Shown: positions 1-11,821, counted from the stretch's first letter. The stretch: 64,000 bases of DNA from Metellina segmentata (GCA_947359465.1 OX375878.1:73834416-73898415), one strand, 5' to 3'. The notes: generated from the sequence alone by a model not told the origin. Translations and numbers: made by a program.

Positions 1-760
1 ATACGTTAAAATAGATATTAAATTATTTTTTTAATTTTAGGGTAAATTACACTTCTTTTACATTCCTTGATCGAATCCCATTTTTTATGTTTTAAAGACA
101 TGTAAATTGAAATGAAAGGTGAGGAAAATAAAGCTTTTCTAAACTTTTCATAGTATCTATGTATAAAAAAATATTATATGTATTATAAATTTATGACATA
201 AATAAAAAGGAAATTGATGAGTTTATACGTGTATATATATTAATCCATACATTTAATTAGCACAGCTTAATCTTACATTTTACTAGCAATATGATTTTTA
301 GGCACTTAAGATAGCATATAAATTTTAAATAACACTTATGAAAAGACAGGAATATTTATTCAGTCTTTTTAAACACAAAAATAGAGCACTTCATCCCCAC
401 TATATTACTTCATTGCTTAGATAAAAACATCTACTATACATATTTCATATAAATAACGATCATATTTACAATTCGTCTTCCCACTTTTTTAATTACATGT
501 TAATTTCAGTTTCAGTGCGAACTTTGCAATAAATAATAATAAATAAAAATACACATTTTTATATCTTACAAGGTACTTGATACCAGACATCTTACAATGT
601 AAATGAAACTGTTATGCTTTTTTTTTTACCCGTTCTTGCTTACAATAAAACACGGTAACTGTTTAAAAAAGATCTTACTACCATAGCTTGCTATAGAAGA
701 GCAAAAACCAATTGTTAGTCATTTCAAAGTTTCTTATGAATAGCAAATATTTTGAAAGCT
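1..760. other. AT-rich 3' flank of the hendecad gene
   Basis: No coding signal. A minus-strand AATAAA at 360-355 is a possible polyadenylation signal for the gene ending at 761. Confidence 0.5.
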
Positions 761-3700
761 TTACGTATCTGGTTCATAAGTTGCAAAAAGCAAGTTATCC
801 TGTAAACAAGTGAACGTCGAATATTTTTTTAACAGCTCATGTCCTATAGTATAAGAGCGTGAAACGGGTATGAAAGGGACTTTATACATTTTCAGTAAAT
901 TATTACAAATATTTTCAACTTTGAAACAATCTAAATACCAACCCGTGACACGGGAAGAAAGAGTGGATATCTCCTTAACAGCACTGTACACAAGTTTCCT
1001 TTTGGACCCTGGTTTTAAAAAATTCTCATTGGAAAACGTAACGCATTTTTTAAAAATATCACGAGTAGTAGAAGCTCTTTCTCCAATTTTCATTGACGGA
1101 AACTTTGTCCCGGGTAATTCGACACACAGTAGTAAAAATTTCCCAGTTCGAGTGTACGTAATGTATGAAAGCTTAATGCTTTTGGCAACAATCGAACTGG
1201 TAGAACAACATGCAGATAAAGTTGCAGGCCGGAAGGCGAAATTCCAGGAGTTGGATATTAGTTTGTTCAAAATGTCCCACGACGAAGAGCTAATGTCAGT
1301 AACAGTTTCGTAGCTGTTCTCTGCAGAAGAACAAAATACTTGCCAACGCAATTTCGAATTTTCAGACACTGTTAACCATACTTTAGGTGAAATGTTCAAA
1401 GTGCATTCCCACGCCATAGAAGATAAAGGAACCACAGCATTCCACGTTTGGGAACAAGTTTGCAGGTATACATTCCAAAGGCATTGAATGACATTCCGGT
1501 TGGAATTCCATAAAACTGGCGCAGTAGACGAAATGAATTCCCATACACCAGGAGAAATTTCGCATGTCAGAAGCCACATTTTTTGACATAAATCTTTAAA
1601 GGCACACCAAGCGTGTGGCGAATTATCACATATTAATTTCCATATTCTTATAGACATTTGCTCCAAAAACGTCCACAGTTCATCTGTGACATCACATTGA
1701 GTTTTCCATAACTTGGAAACAGCACTTTTTAAATATTTCCACAAATTTGGAACAATATTCTCATGAAGTTCAGAACATGCAAGAGACGAATTTTGTTGAA
1801 CAAATGTGATAGCACAGTAAACAAATGAGGAAATTATACCCATCAAACTATCATATACATGAGTTGCAGAATGTTCACATTTAAAATAATCTATAATTTT
1901 GCGTAACACAGTATAAAAAAAATTGTAGGTACTATCATCATCACCAGAACCAGAACCAGAAAAATATTTGCTGAAAACGGTGTAAAACTTTCTTACTGAC
2001 AGAAAGGCAGATTTGGTTGCTAGGAAATTTAGATAACAGAAATAATTAAGCTTATCAGTTAACATTGACATTTGGCCTCCCTCTTCAGTAAAAGCTAAAT
2101 AAAAATATTGCACTTCAGGGTGATCCTCAATAATGCAATTAATTTCAAGCATCGCTTCATAAAGGGTAGAGGCGAGTTCCTGTTCTGCTGATTTAATAGA
2201 TGTACCAACCAAAACACCCGCTTTTTTCAAATCGCCCAAGACTCGCGATTGAGCTTTCAAAGAGGTATTAAGTACCTCACTTGTGGCTGAGAAAGTTGAG
2301 ACAGCCACTTCATCAATGGCACAGAAAACTACAGGTAAATGATGGGAGATATCTTTTGCAGCTACTCCCAGGTGGCACGAAGCCGTGTATGACACAGTTG
2401 CTACTTCCACAAGCACCTTATTTCCATCTTCCAGAACAACTGTCAGGGATCTGTATATGTCTGGATGAATAGCTACAGCTGCTTTTCGTAAACTAGGGTA
2501 CACAATGACAACTGAATTTTTAGATGATACAAGAAATTCGTTCATTGCATACAATGAGTGCGGAGTGACTGTTTTCACGGCATGCCAGATAGATGGAACT
2601 GCTTTCTTCATTCCATGGAATGAAGTTTGGACAATTTCACTGGAGGTACTGGCAATAGTACTGTTCAGTTCGCACGCAACAGGATACAAGTGTGGAGATA
2701 TTTTGCTGTGCACTTCCATAACATAGCTTTTTAACTTTCCTGAGATTAACGGAACAAAACGCACGATGTACTTGAATAATATCTTAAGCACCGCAATAAT
2801 AGCTTGAAATACTTTCAAAAATGAATTTTCTAGGGTAGGATAAACTCGTTGGAGAAGGTGAAAGAAGTCACGCGCTGCATTATACAGAGTTAAACTGTGT
2901 TGAATTAAAAATACAGTGCACCGTATTAAAGTTCTCGAAAGATGTGAAGCAGCTTTTTGGGTATAAGGTAAGGCTAAAGGTCCAAATTCAATAATCTTTG
3001 TTCCTAAACGCAACACTAAATGGTACAATTTCCGATAGTACGGTTCAATCTTTATCAGGAATGAACTAAAAATAGGTTTGACATTGTAGATGAAATTGAC
3101 AAAATTACGTAGATTGAATTCATCGAATAAGCAAGACGCAGACGTAATTAAGTACCGAATAAGCTTCTTAAGAAATGGAGCAGAGTACTTTACATATTCT
3201 ATGCTTGCGTTCCAGAGAGTCAAAAGAATATTCTTAGAAGCAGGTACGTACCGCACCTTAACATATTCGCACAAGTGCTTAAAGTATTGGAACGCGCTTC
3301 CAGACACAATAAAGGCAGCAAAGTGTTTAACACTCACGTACAACTGTTTCAGAATTTCGTGTACAGAAAAGTCAATAGACTTTTCAGACAGAGCAAACTT
3401 TAAGTTCGTCACAAATCGTTTCATCGATCTTAGACCAGCACGGACAATTCTTCGCACTAAGAAACTGAAAATCACTAAGCCTTTCGCACCAGCAAAAGCA
3501 AATGCAGGCAAGTTCTGGGTAAGATATTTCACAATGTCACGATTTTGAGCGCATATGGAACGAAGCAAAGGTCCCAGATCTTCCATAACAAAATGGAAAG
3601 CAGAGGTTAGTCCCTTTCGCAAAACCTTCATTAAGCATCTCCAGGTTTCTTTACCCAACAGCAAAGCATCTCGGCTAAGCGTAACGCACAGAGTGGGGTA

Positions 3701-4114
3701 GCACATCTCAAATCCTTTCTGGATAATGACGGTGGCTGTGGTCACAGATGTCAGCAAAGACTCCATATCCGCTTCTCGGAAAAATTTGATGTACTCTGCA
3801 ACCTGCTCGTCCTCCAACATTCGCTTGAATTTAGGATTGGCTTTCGACAGCAAGCTTAAAAGGTATGGAACCGAAGCACAGATTATTCTCAGGGATTGAG
3901 TTCCGGAAGTCTCTATCACGATACAGTATGCCTGGACGTTGTGGATGATCAGTCTCTTCATCACTGGATTCGTTGAGCAGAAATTGGATTTTCGAAGGAT
4001 ATCAGCAATTCTGTCACTAACAGCACTTTTCATTCCACCCCGGAGGATCGGCACAATAGCAAATCTAGACATTCTAGACTGAGTTTCCATCTTGTCGTTC
4101 ATATTTTCCTTCAT
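761..4114 (-). CDS. Long hendecad-repeat protein with an 11-residue tryptophan ladder, unknown function
   Basis: A single uninterrupted frame, unusually long for this AT-rich DNA. It stays open to position 4198, but the first ATG is at 4114, giving about 1117 residues; ATGs at 4102 and 4093 are alternatives. No signal peptide is evident. Two long stretches have 11-residue periodicity. The first, about residues 345-663 (3082 down to 2126), holds 29 repeats with hydrophobic residues at repeat positions 4, 7 and 11 and often Pro at position 9. The second, residues 792-967 (1741 down to 1214), holds 16 repeats, each starting with Trp (one Tyr) exactly 11 residues after the last. A Ser-Gly/Asp-rich linker (about 1936-1963) lies between them. 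Such repeats form 11/3 amphipathic helices, as in perilipins, exchangeable apolipoproteins and right-handed coiled coils; lipid or membrane-surface binding or helical bundling is inference. A possible AATAAA lies on the minus strand at 360-355. Whether it is a single-exon gene or the last exon of a larger one is unresolved. Confidence 0.75.
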   Translation of the reverse strand: MKENMNDKMETQSRMSRFAIVPILRGGMKSAVSDRIADILRKSNFCSTNPVMKRLIIHNVQAYCIVIETSGTQSLRIICASVPYLLSLLSKANPKFKRMLEDEQVAEYIKFFREADMESLLTSVTTATVIIQKGFEMCYPTLCVTLSRDALLLGKETWRCLMKVLRKGLTSAFHFVMEDLGPLLRSICAQNRDIVKYLTQNLPAFAFAGAKGLVIFSFLVRRIVRAGLRSMKRFVTNLKFALSEKSIDFSVHEILKQLYVSVKHFAAFIVSGSAFQYFKHLCEYVKVRYVPASKNILLTLWNASIEYVKYSAPFLKKLIRYLITSASCLFDEFNLRNFVNFIYNVKPIFSSFLIKIEPYYRKLYHLVLRLGTKIIEFGPLALPYTQKAASHLSRTLIRCTVFLIQHSLTLYNAARDFFHLLQRVYPTLENSFLKVFQAIIAVLKILFKYIVRFVPLISGKLKSYVMEVHSKISPHLYPVACELNSTIASTSSEIVQTSFHGMKKAVPSIWHAVKTVTPHSLYAMNEFLVSSKNSVVIVYPSLRKAAVAIHPDIYRSLTVVLEDGNKVLVEVATVSYTASCHLGVAAKDISHHLPVVFCAIDEVAVSTFSATSEVLNTSLKAQSRVLGDLKKAGVLVGTSIKSAEQELASTLYEAMLEINCIIEDHPEVQYFYLAFTEEGGQMSMLTDKLNYFCYLNFLATKSAFLSVRKFYTVFSKYFSGSGSGDDDSTYNFFYTVLRKIIDYFKCEHSATHVYDSLMGIISSFVYCAITFVQQNSSLACSELHENIVPNLWKYLKSAVSKLWKTQCDVTDELWTFLEQMSIRIWKLICDNSPHAWCAFKDLCQKMWLLTCEISPGVWEFISSTAPVLWNSNRNVIQCLWNVYLQTCSQTWNAVVPLSSMAWECTLNISPKVWLTVSENSKLRWQVFCSSAENSYETVTDISSSSWDILNKLISNSWNFAFRPATLSACCSTSSIVAKSIKLSYITYTRTGKFLLLCVELPGTKFPSMKIGERASTTRDIFKKCVTFSNENFLKPGSKRKLVYSAVKEISTLSSRVTGWYLDCFKVENICNNLLKMYKVPFIPVSRSYTIGHELLKKYSTFTCLQDNLLFATYEPDT

Positions 4115-4198
4115 AGTGTACGTACTAGTAGGATAATTGCAGTTTATAACTGGAGTACTCCTAAGTAGCAAATAACTGTTTCGAATTTCAGTTTTCAA

Positions 4199-5485
4199 TT
4201 TAGTCCTTACGAATGTAGTCGGTATTGCTCTTTAGAAACAGGCATCGTATTCACCATTGTTCATTTCCAAATACAAGGGTCGCTGAGGCTATTCACATGG
4301 CAGGAATATTTAAGTAGCTGTAAAACAGTTAACCAAGCGTAGTAAATCTTACTGCCTCCAGGAAGGTGGACGATGGATCTCAGAGTAACAGCTGTTGTCA
4401 GGACCGCTATGAACGGGCAAACTAATGAGTCAGGCAAACAGGGTGAAATTCAAAACACGAAAATGAGACAGTGAATCGTACTATATTAAAATATCACAAT
4501 CTCATGTGGAGAGTGAATGAACAGGATATGCTTAAATACGTCATACCTTTTTATCATAAACGAAATCCAATAGCATTTGCATCGTTCATTGACAGATTCC
4601 AAGGAATAAAGTCCAAATATCGTGTGTATACGCAGTTAGAAAAGAACAATTCGAGAAATATCTCACTTATCAAGACTGTTATCTTTTTAGCAAGAGTGAT
4701 CGCATTTGTTCGTTTTTGAAAAAGTAAACAAAAAACACATTGGAAGATGCTAAATATAGACACGATGGGTGAAAGGAGTGTTAAAACATTATCTATAGCT
4801 CACGTGGAAAACTTTCGATGGGACGAATATCGCTTACGTCAGTGAAGATAGTTCAAACATTTCAAACTCATAGTCAGATACTGGAAAAAGCAGTTCCCAA
4901 TGACGGACTGACACGGGCATTGTTTTACTGATATTTCTCATCGAAACCTTTCGTGCGTAAAGAAAAGACAATGAGAAAATGTCTCAAGGTCGGAATAGGG
5001 GATATTAAAAACCAGACATAATTTACAAAGAAAAATAAGTATTTGATGAAAACAACAAATGCGAATGTTTATTCACTGTTCATGGTCATTTGTTCATACG
5101 TTATTCATATTGAACAAAATACACGAATTGATTATTATTTTACATATGTTTATATTCAGGGTGATCGTCCATGTTCAATGTTTCGTAACGCTTATACCGG
5201 AGCGTTACGAAAAATGTAAACACCTTAGATGCTTTTACCTCCAAACTTAATAAACAAAAGTATGAAAATTATATTTGTTTGTAGGAAATATGATACCCAT
5301 TTACGAAGGCATAAAATTTAGATGATATTCTAGATCAAGATCTAAAAATTTCCGGAGCACTTTAAGAACTCTACAAGGATATGTAGGATTTGGGATCGGG
5401 ATAATCTTTTTGAAATATAGTGATCTCAGTGAATAGAACATAACCCGCTCAATAGTTGGAGATTTTAAAACATAAATCCATATAT
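4199..5485. other. Upstream flank of the hendecad gene
   Basis: Mostly AT-rich, with a slightly GC-richer patch at 4340-4450. A 5' exon or promoter must lie here or beyond, but I cannot place it. Possible minus-strand acceptors ctacttag (about 4162) and ctactag (about 4128) exist within the open frame before the ATG. Confidence 0.4.
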
Positions 5486-5645
5486 CAGGAGGACTCCCGC
5501 TGCTCTATCAACCTGCTAGTTGTAAGCGACGTAGGTTCGATTCCTCCCTGAGTGAATTTCTCTCTCCCGTGTCAGTAGAACATTCCTTTCTCATGTGTCC
5601 ATCAATTGAAGTTGTCTGTTGTGTCCACAAACCAACCAAGGAAAT
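5486..5645 (+). mobile_element. SINE family B (tRNA-derived), plus sense
   Basis: The tRNA-like head has a B box GTAGGTTCGATTCCTCCCTG and a degraded A box upstream. The body (gaatttctctctcccgtgtc) matches other copies. The 3' end is truncated before the usual GCGCCATAAAACCCAACC tail. Confidence 0.7.
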
Positions 5646-7844
5646 AAAAAAGACTTCTTAAAAGATTGAAGTGGCGTGAACGAAACTTTTTTCTTCAGTA
5701 CAGAAATATAATTTGCCATTGGAAAAGTCTGAGAGCTGCAATGGGCTGCATGAACAGACACACTTCCCTAAAATAATATGTGCTTGCAGCAACACATAAA
5801 GATAACTACCATATCAACTCCAGACGTTTCTGGACACATTATCTACTTGTTCTCACAATACATCAATAGTTCTAGAGGAAAACCTAATGCGTTCATCAAT
5901 TTTATGAGGACACGGTGCATTAGACGACTTTCGTTCGATAAGGCTCTTGCTGTTACCGTTCTCTCACACGAAGATGACATTACTTTTTTTTTGACAATCG
6001 AGTGTGCATGTGGGAGACATCAAATGTTTTCGTTTGCTCATTACTTTGATGTAAATGCCGAGTTCATTTACTTCTAGCACTGAAACTTTGTGAGTGAATT
6101 AAGTTTATAATCTAATAATAAGCCGAGCAGCTTTTGTTAGAGAATCGATTGAAAAATTCCTGAATCCTGAATTTTATTTCACGAAAAGTTGCAGATTTTG
6201 ACAAAATTGATTTATTTATTAAAGCAAACAAATTTATGTAGTCAGATGGAATAATTGCTTTGTTTTCAACAGACTTTTTTTTTAATATTGAGATTTAATT
6301 TTTAGTAATTGTATTACTAGTAAATACTCTCATTTTATGGAGGTTTCTTTCTCAAAGTAGGCGCATGCATTAAAAAAGGATGTATTGCTTATTATAATTT
6401 TTTTTAAAAACTAAATACATTGATTACAGGGGAAATTTTTATTATTTAAAACAGTCAAATACGTAAAAGTATGTGCTTACTCAAATGTATAATTCTGCTG
6501 GATGCATTTCAAATCTCGATCAACAGACGTTGTACTTTAGAATCAGAGTATTAAAATATATTAGAGTTGAATACGAAAAACATCTATTTTTTGTCATACT
6601 TTTGACAAAGTACAGAAATAAGTTGCTGCGAATTGACGATAAACAAAAATGTCATCGGTTCTTCACAACATGCAGCCGTAATCGAGCTACAACTCACAAA
6701 AGATCCGCATTCTAAAGCCAAGTTTGTTAAAATGACAAGGGGAAACTTCGAATACAGTTTTTCTCCACGAGATTTTCTGAAGCCCAGCTCTTCGTACATA
6801 TCTTATCCAAGCGAATACCATCCCAAAAACAAGAATGCGGAAATAATTCCTTAACCTTTGCTGCGAACGAGACCTCCATTTTAAATATCTGTTTCAAAGT
6901 TAGTAGAATAAGAAGCGGGCACCACAATGCACAACACAAAAAACTGAAATTTATGACCCCAGCCAACCGAGATAAAAGCAACGGATGCAAATATTTGAGA
7001 GCTTAGTGAGCGTTTTATACGTGGTGTTCAACGCGACATAATTATGTGGTCACGCGATTTACGACTAATTGTTTAAATTATCAATTCATTGTCACCAGTT
7101 TCTAGGTTGACACATTCTGAAGAAATTACTTTTAATGAATATTACACAATTTATATGTCCTTATATCAAGACTAACTAGATTTCATTAGTAACGCATAAT
7201 TTTCTTAGTTTCTCACTGATTATGTAATTATTTACAATTTATAATTATAGAGCGACTTATACTTATAAATATACAATTTGGAGAACGGTAGAAACACGTC
7301 TAAGTGACTTAGTTAAACAATGATGTCAACATAATATGAGATTTTGCGTTTTAAATGTACAAAAAAGGTGCCTATTGGTACACAATTTTGCTTTTAACCA
7401 CGTAATAAATATAGAAGAGCATTTAATGTATATAAAGTGGAATTGAAAAAATGAGGTGTTGATATAATGTGTGTGAAATCAATTAAAGCAATGACTAACA
7501 TCTTCTCTGAAAAACACATTGTAGGCTAGACTGTTTAGACTTCAAAAATAAAAGTCATTCACTGGATAGAAAAATATTTAAATTTTCAGAAACATTTCTA
7601 AATTTAAAATATTGAAACTGTGACAAAACTTAATTTTTACAAATGGTTACTTTCTTGAAATACAGTAACGGACTGATTTGTATGTAGACTCGCAAAGATA
7701 GAATCGACACGAAAATTGTTATTGGCATTTTAGGCAAAGATTTTCGAAATAAATAGTAAAGTGCCATCTAGTAATCCGCTTCTGTGCTCTTATTTCCAAA
7801 AATGTATATTTATTACTACGATCTTTTTTCTGATATTTTTCCTC

Positions 7845-7966
7845 AAAAGTACGAGGTGTTGTCCTCAGATCTTTCCCTTCGGAATTGATCCCGGACCGTC
7901 GCCAACAGCTTTTTGTGTTGCTCCAATACGACAACCATCAATTGACATCAATTCAACTACCTAGTT
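7845..7966 (+). mobile_element. SINE family A, 5'-truncated, plus sense
   Basis: Matches the 3' half of family A: acgaggtgttgtcctcagat, cggaattgatcccggaccgtc, then a tail ending caactacctag. The tRNA-like head is missing. Confidence 0.75.
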
Positions 7967-8959
7967 ACATACCTCTGATATTTTATGTACAAATTTCATT
8001 ATTCGCCGTTATATGACAGGTGAAAATTCGTAATCTTTCTTGAGAGGGGGGCCATCTTTAATAACTCCAAATTCATTTATGTCTACAAATGATAAAAAAA
8101 GGTAGTACGCAAATGCTAAGAAAATTGCTAAATACTACAGATCCTCATAACATAAGATGCCTTGTTTGTTAGTCCACTGCTTTAAAATAAGCGTCCCAAG
8201 GTCTCTCCTAAGCATTTCTCTGGAGTAGCAAAATATTGAGCTTACTTTTCCATTTCACTTTCCTTTGAGTTTGAATTCCACTTTAATCTCGACAAATCAT
8301 TGCGGATTCAACAAGACAGCAGTCGACCTTGGATCCCTTGATTTTTTAAAAGGTGTAAAGCTTTGTTAGAAGGCTGCCATACGCAAAACCATGAATGGCG
8401 ATCTACGTGGCTGGTTTTTCCCTCCGACTACGTATTATTACTGCTGCCTCCTTCGGCACCGAACAATGAACTTATAAATAGAATTCATGTTCTACACGCC
8501 AAAGTGATTTGTTTACGTTACCACCAATCTCCTACCTAATAGGCTCGTTTAAACCCATCTGATGGCTGTCATTATTCGGGAGCCGGACTATAGTCACGAA
8601 GGGGAGTGGGGATAGGTTCGGCACGTTGATCGCGGGTAACATTATTGTAGAGACACAGTAGGGAAGCGAATGATTTTGGAGCGCCAATTTGAAAGTTATT
8701 ACAAGTTGAAAGAAATTAAAATGAACGTTTGGAATTTGCATCATAAAGGTGAAATAATTCTGAAAATTTAGATGTTGGAAATGACGTCTGGCTTATTGAA
8801 CTTAGACTTCAATATGAAATTTAAATGTGCAAAACACGAAACTGCTGTTACATTCAAGGGAATATGGAATATAATTGGATTATAATGTCGACCAATGACC
8901 ATTTCAGCACTACAAGAGGAGAATTGAAGGGAGCACCCAAAGGGCAAGCCCTGTTGCTC

Positions 8960-9062
8960 CCAACAGGAATAATCACTATGTGTTTAAAACCGGGATTCGA
9001 ACCCGGGACTTACTGAGTGGCAGACAAAAGCTACGACCACGCCAGTTAGGCAGATTGTGCTA
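8960..9062 (-). mobile_element. tRNA-derived SINE head, family C
   Basis: On the minus strand, TGGCGTGGTCGTAGC (A-box-like) is followed by a perfect T-arm CCCGGGTTCGAATCCCGG. The acceptor stem does not pair, so this is not a functional tRNA gene. A related copy at 44990-45068 supports a dispersed family. The sequence left of it (8905-8960) may be its body. Confidence 0.6.
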
Positions 9063-9284
9063 AACAAGTTAATACACGAGGGTAATGGGTGTTCACGTTA
9101 TCCAATGAAATATTGTAAAATGTAATTGAATGCCTAAGATTTCCTTCGCCCTATCAAAATCTTACGAACTACGAAAACCTACATTTCGAATCAATTAGTA
9201 TTTAGAAATCTTTCCAAGTTTCGAGGAAAACTCAAAATGTGACTAGTCTTTCCTTAAAGGTAGGTATTGGAATTAACATTTCTC

Positions 9285-9536
9285 TGGAGCAACTCACCGT
9301 CTATTGGGTCCGGGATCGATTCCGAGGACAACACCACGATCGGATGACGAGGTCAACACCTGAGCTGGAACCCCTCTCTCTCCAATATTCCACACTAAGC
9401 CAACGTGAGGACTTTTGGTGGCCAAGACAGATTCAACGTGCATCAGTCCCTACTTACACGACGGTATATGGCTGGATCGAATTTCGAACTCATAACCCTC
9501 TGGTTGCTAAATCCACGACTCTACCACAGGGGGGCT
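9285..9536 (-). mobile_element. SINE family A, near full length
   Basis: The tRNA-like head is at the right end (minus strand: TGGTAGAGTCGTGGATTTAG then GAGTTCGAAATTCG). The body runs left through the conserved cacgttggcttagtgtgga and ggtgttgacctcgtcatc blocks to gatcccggaccc. The tail is truncated at about 9285. Confidence 0.85.
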
Positions 9537-9912
9537 ACCGTGGCGCCGTTCCCCGTAGAAAATGTTCTCCCACCCTCAAGTCTACCATTGTAGAAAAGTG
9601 GCCAAGCGAAGCTGGGGATTTGGTGGGAGGATGATTGGTATACACCTTTGTAAGGGAGAATTCTTGATCATAGTCGAAGAATCGTATAAAAGGAGGCGGA
9701 AGCCCTTTGTGCAGGTACACACTCCAAGACCCATGCATCAATGGTCTTTTGTCCGACCCCCATCCTGAAAAACGGCGGCTTCCGTTTGACACCAGGCGAC
9801 GATAACTTCCGTCGGTGGTCCCAAAATGAGGCGCACCCTCAACTGAGGGGAAGAACATTCGCCCATCGCTGTGTAAGACGATCACCTGTCTGCAGACATT
9901 CAACTGACAGGA
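9530..9912. repeat. GC-rich segment abutting a SINE, probably a further repeat
   Basis: About 380 bp of GC-rich DNA begin exactly where the SINE head ends. Both strands stay open for about 120 codons (minus: SVEGAPHFGTTDGSYRRLVS), which is common in composite repeats and is not convincing as a gene. No second copy lies in the window. Confidence 0.35.
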
Positions 9913-10097
9913 GACCAGGAAAGATCTCGACTTTCAACGCAAAATCCACTGTTACATCGTGTTAAATACCGGAATTCACTACAGGCGCGTTTCGAGAGAA
10001 CGGGAGTTTTAAACGAGTGATGTAAAGATTTGTATCTGTTTCGTCTGAAACTATCTAGAATCCTCAAACGCAGTTTCAATCGACGTGCTTCATGTAA

Positions 10098-10366
10098 TAG
10101 TAGGTAGGTAGTCGAATTTGCGTCGCAGTGGAGAAACATAAAAGACTATCAGTGAAGGTTAATTCCGATGAAAGATCCAAGGACATCGTAATTTTTGAAC
10201 CTCGGTCATCTGACGAGATCGACGCCTCGCTCTACATACTTCCACACCATGACAACGTGAGAACTTTTGAGGCAGACATATTTAACGTGCACCAACTCCC
10301 ATATACACGAGGAGTTTCGAACTCGTAACCCCTGGTTGCTAATCCTCGACTCTCTAGTTCAAGTAA
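10098..10366 (-). mobile_element. SINE family A, diverged copy
   Basis: The left end starts with the TACC-type tail (gtaggtaggtag), continues through cgtcgcagtgga and gaacctcggtcatctgacga, and ends at a tRNA-like head (minus: GGTTACGAGTTCGAAACTCC). Confidence 0.8.
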
Positions 10367-10539
10367 TGGATGAGCGTGAATAGATTGATTTTTGAACACG
10401 AAATTCAATATGGTGGATGATTATAACATCGTTAATTATTTACTCATTAAACCAAAGCCATGAACATTTTCATCATTTTTAGTAAGTACTATAAATACTT
10501 CTAAAAATGGAAACAGAATGAGAGAAAATATCAGATTTT

Positions 10540-10690
10540 TATAAGCCAGGTTAGTAGAGTGGTTAGGATTTTCTTTCTCTGGGGGCCTTAAGTTAAAAGT
10601 GGAATTTTTACGAGTTAAGACCGTATCAGATCTTTAAGGCCTTTCCATGTCATTTTGGTTACCAGATTGACTCTTACAAAGATTACCATA
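10540..10690 (+). other. Possible tRNA-like SINE head
   Basis: GTTAGTAGAGTGGTTAGGAT resembles a tRNA A box, but the downstream B box is weak. No second copy was seen. Listed only as a candidate. Confidence 0.25.
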
Positions 10691-11821
10691 AACACATAAA
10701 AAAAGACACACCTCGATTGATTTATGCAATCATATACAATAGTTGTTCCACAAAATTAACAAATTAAATAAAATATGAAGCACACAGTCAAAAGCTGTTT
10801 CTGGAAATTCGCTTTTTACTGTCACTGTAGGAGAACTGATAGTTTTGATTGATTGGTGTTAGTGTCACAGATGAAGATCGATACGTCAAATATATGTGAG
10901 AAGATGGTTGAATCAGCGTAGGAAAATGTGTAATGGATATTAAGTCATTAGGCTATTTTTTTTAATGAATATTAATTCATAAAGTAATATTTTATTTTAA
11001 GAATTAAAAAGCCATTACTTTAGAAGAATATAGAAATATATTTCAATGCACATATAAGGATAAGGAGAATTAGTTAAAAATCGGAATAACTAACACTTTT
11101 ATTGGGGTGTGGGAAGAGCTACTAGATCTCCGCTCCCTCTAGTCATGCCATCGAATCAGACTAATCCGTTAGATTAAATTTAATTTAACTGTCCAAAAAG
11201 TAGCAATTGAGATCACAACTTGGCAATCTTGAAAAACATTTAAAATTTTTGGAAATGAATACAAACAAATCAATTCTTAGTCACATTTAATTCTTTTAGC
11301 AAAATATCCAGAAAAATGTATCGAGACAAAAATATTTAGCTGTTTACAAAGCGTTCAGATATAAGTCATAAAATTACTTTAAACTATTTTTTATTTCATT
11401 GACAAAATCATAAGAGTAGAGATTCGGAATAAAAGGCTTTAAAATAAAGTTATCATAAATTGCAAAATAATACAAATGGAATGTTTACTACACCGAAGAG
11501 TCTTATCAGGTTTGCATCCAGAGAGATGCGGTTTGCTGATTCGCGTAAACTATCTCAGGTTTTATCAATTTGTTACACCACTAAAGTAAACAATCATTCT
11601 CGTTTGTATTCAAAAATAGAAATAGATACGCAAAATAACTCTACATCGTACTTAAAAAGGTAAACTTTAAATTTTCGATGAGCCCTATACATCACACTCC
11701 ACAACTACACCGTTTAAAAAGCCCAGTAATCTAGTAGATTATCAGTGGACAGTTGATCAGCTGACATAAAATGAGACTGCTTAAAAAGCTTTTAGAAATT
11801 AAAAAGAAATATTTCACTCAC

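Larger units (their letters stand above)
5646..11821. other. Non-coding AT-rich DNA between listed SINEs
   Basis: Short overlapping frames on both strands (for example 6473-6990) show no domain, splice sites or codon bias. Apart from the SINEs and GC-rich repeat listed at 7.8-10.4 kb nothing was recognised. Confidence 0.5.

Noticed and set aside
870..1313. 147-codon plus-strand frame
   Set aside because: Antisense shadow of the hendecad gene; the minus frame is far longer and has a clear repeat structure.
3090..3548. 152-codon plus-strand frame
   Set aside because: Also antisense to the hendecad gene, no domain or splice support.
8980..9055. tRNA gene on the minus strand (perfect T-arm)
   Set aside because: The acceptor stem does not pair and a diverged relative lies at 45 kb, so it is a SINE head.
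9535..9903. 122-codon minus-strand frame
   Set aside because: Begins in a SINE head and lies in a GC-rich repeat open on both strands; no domain.
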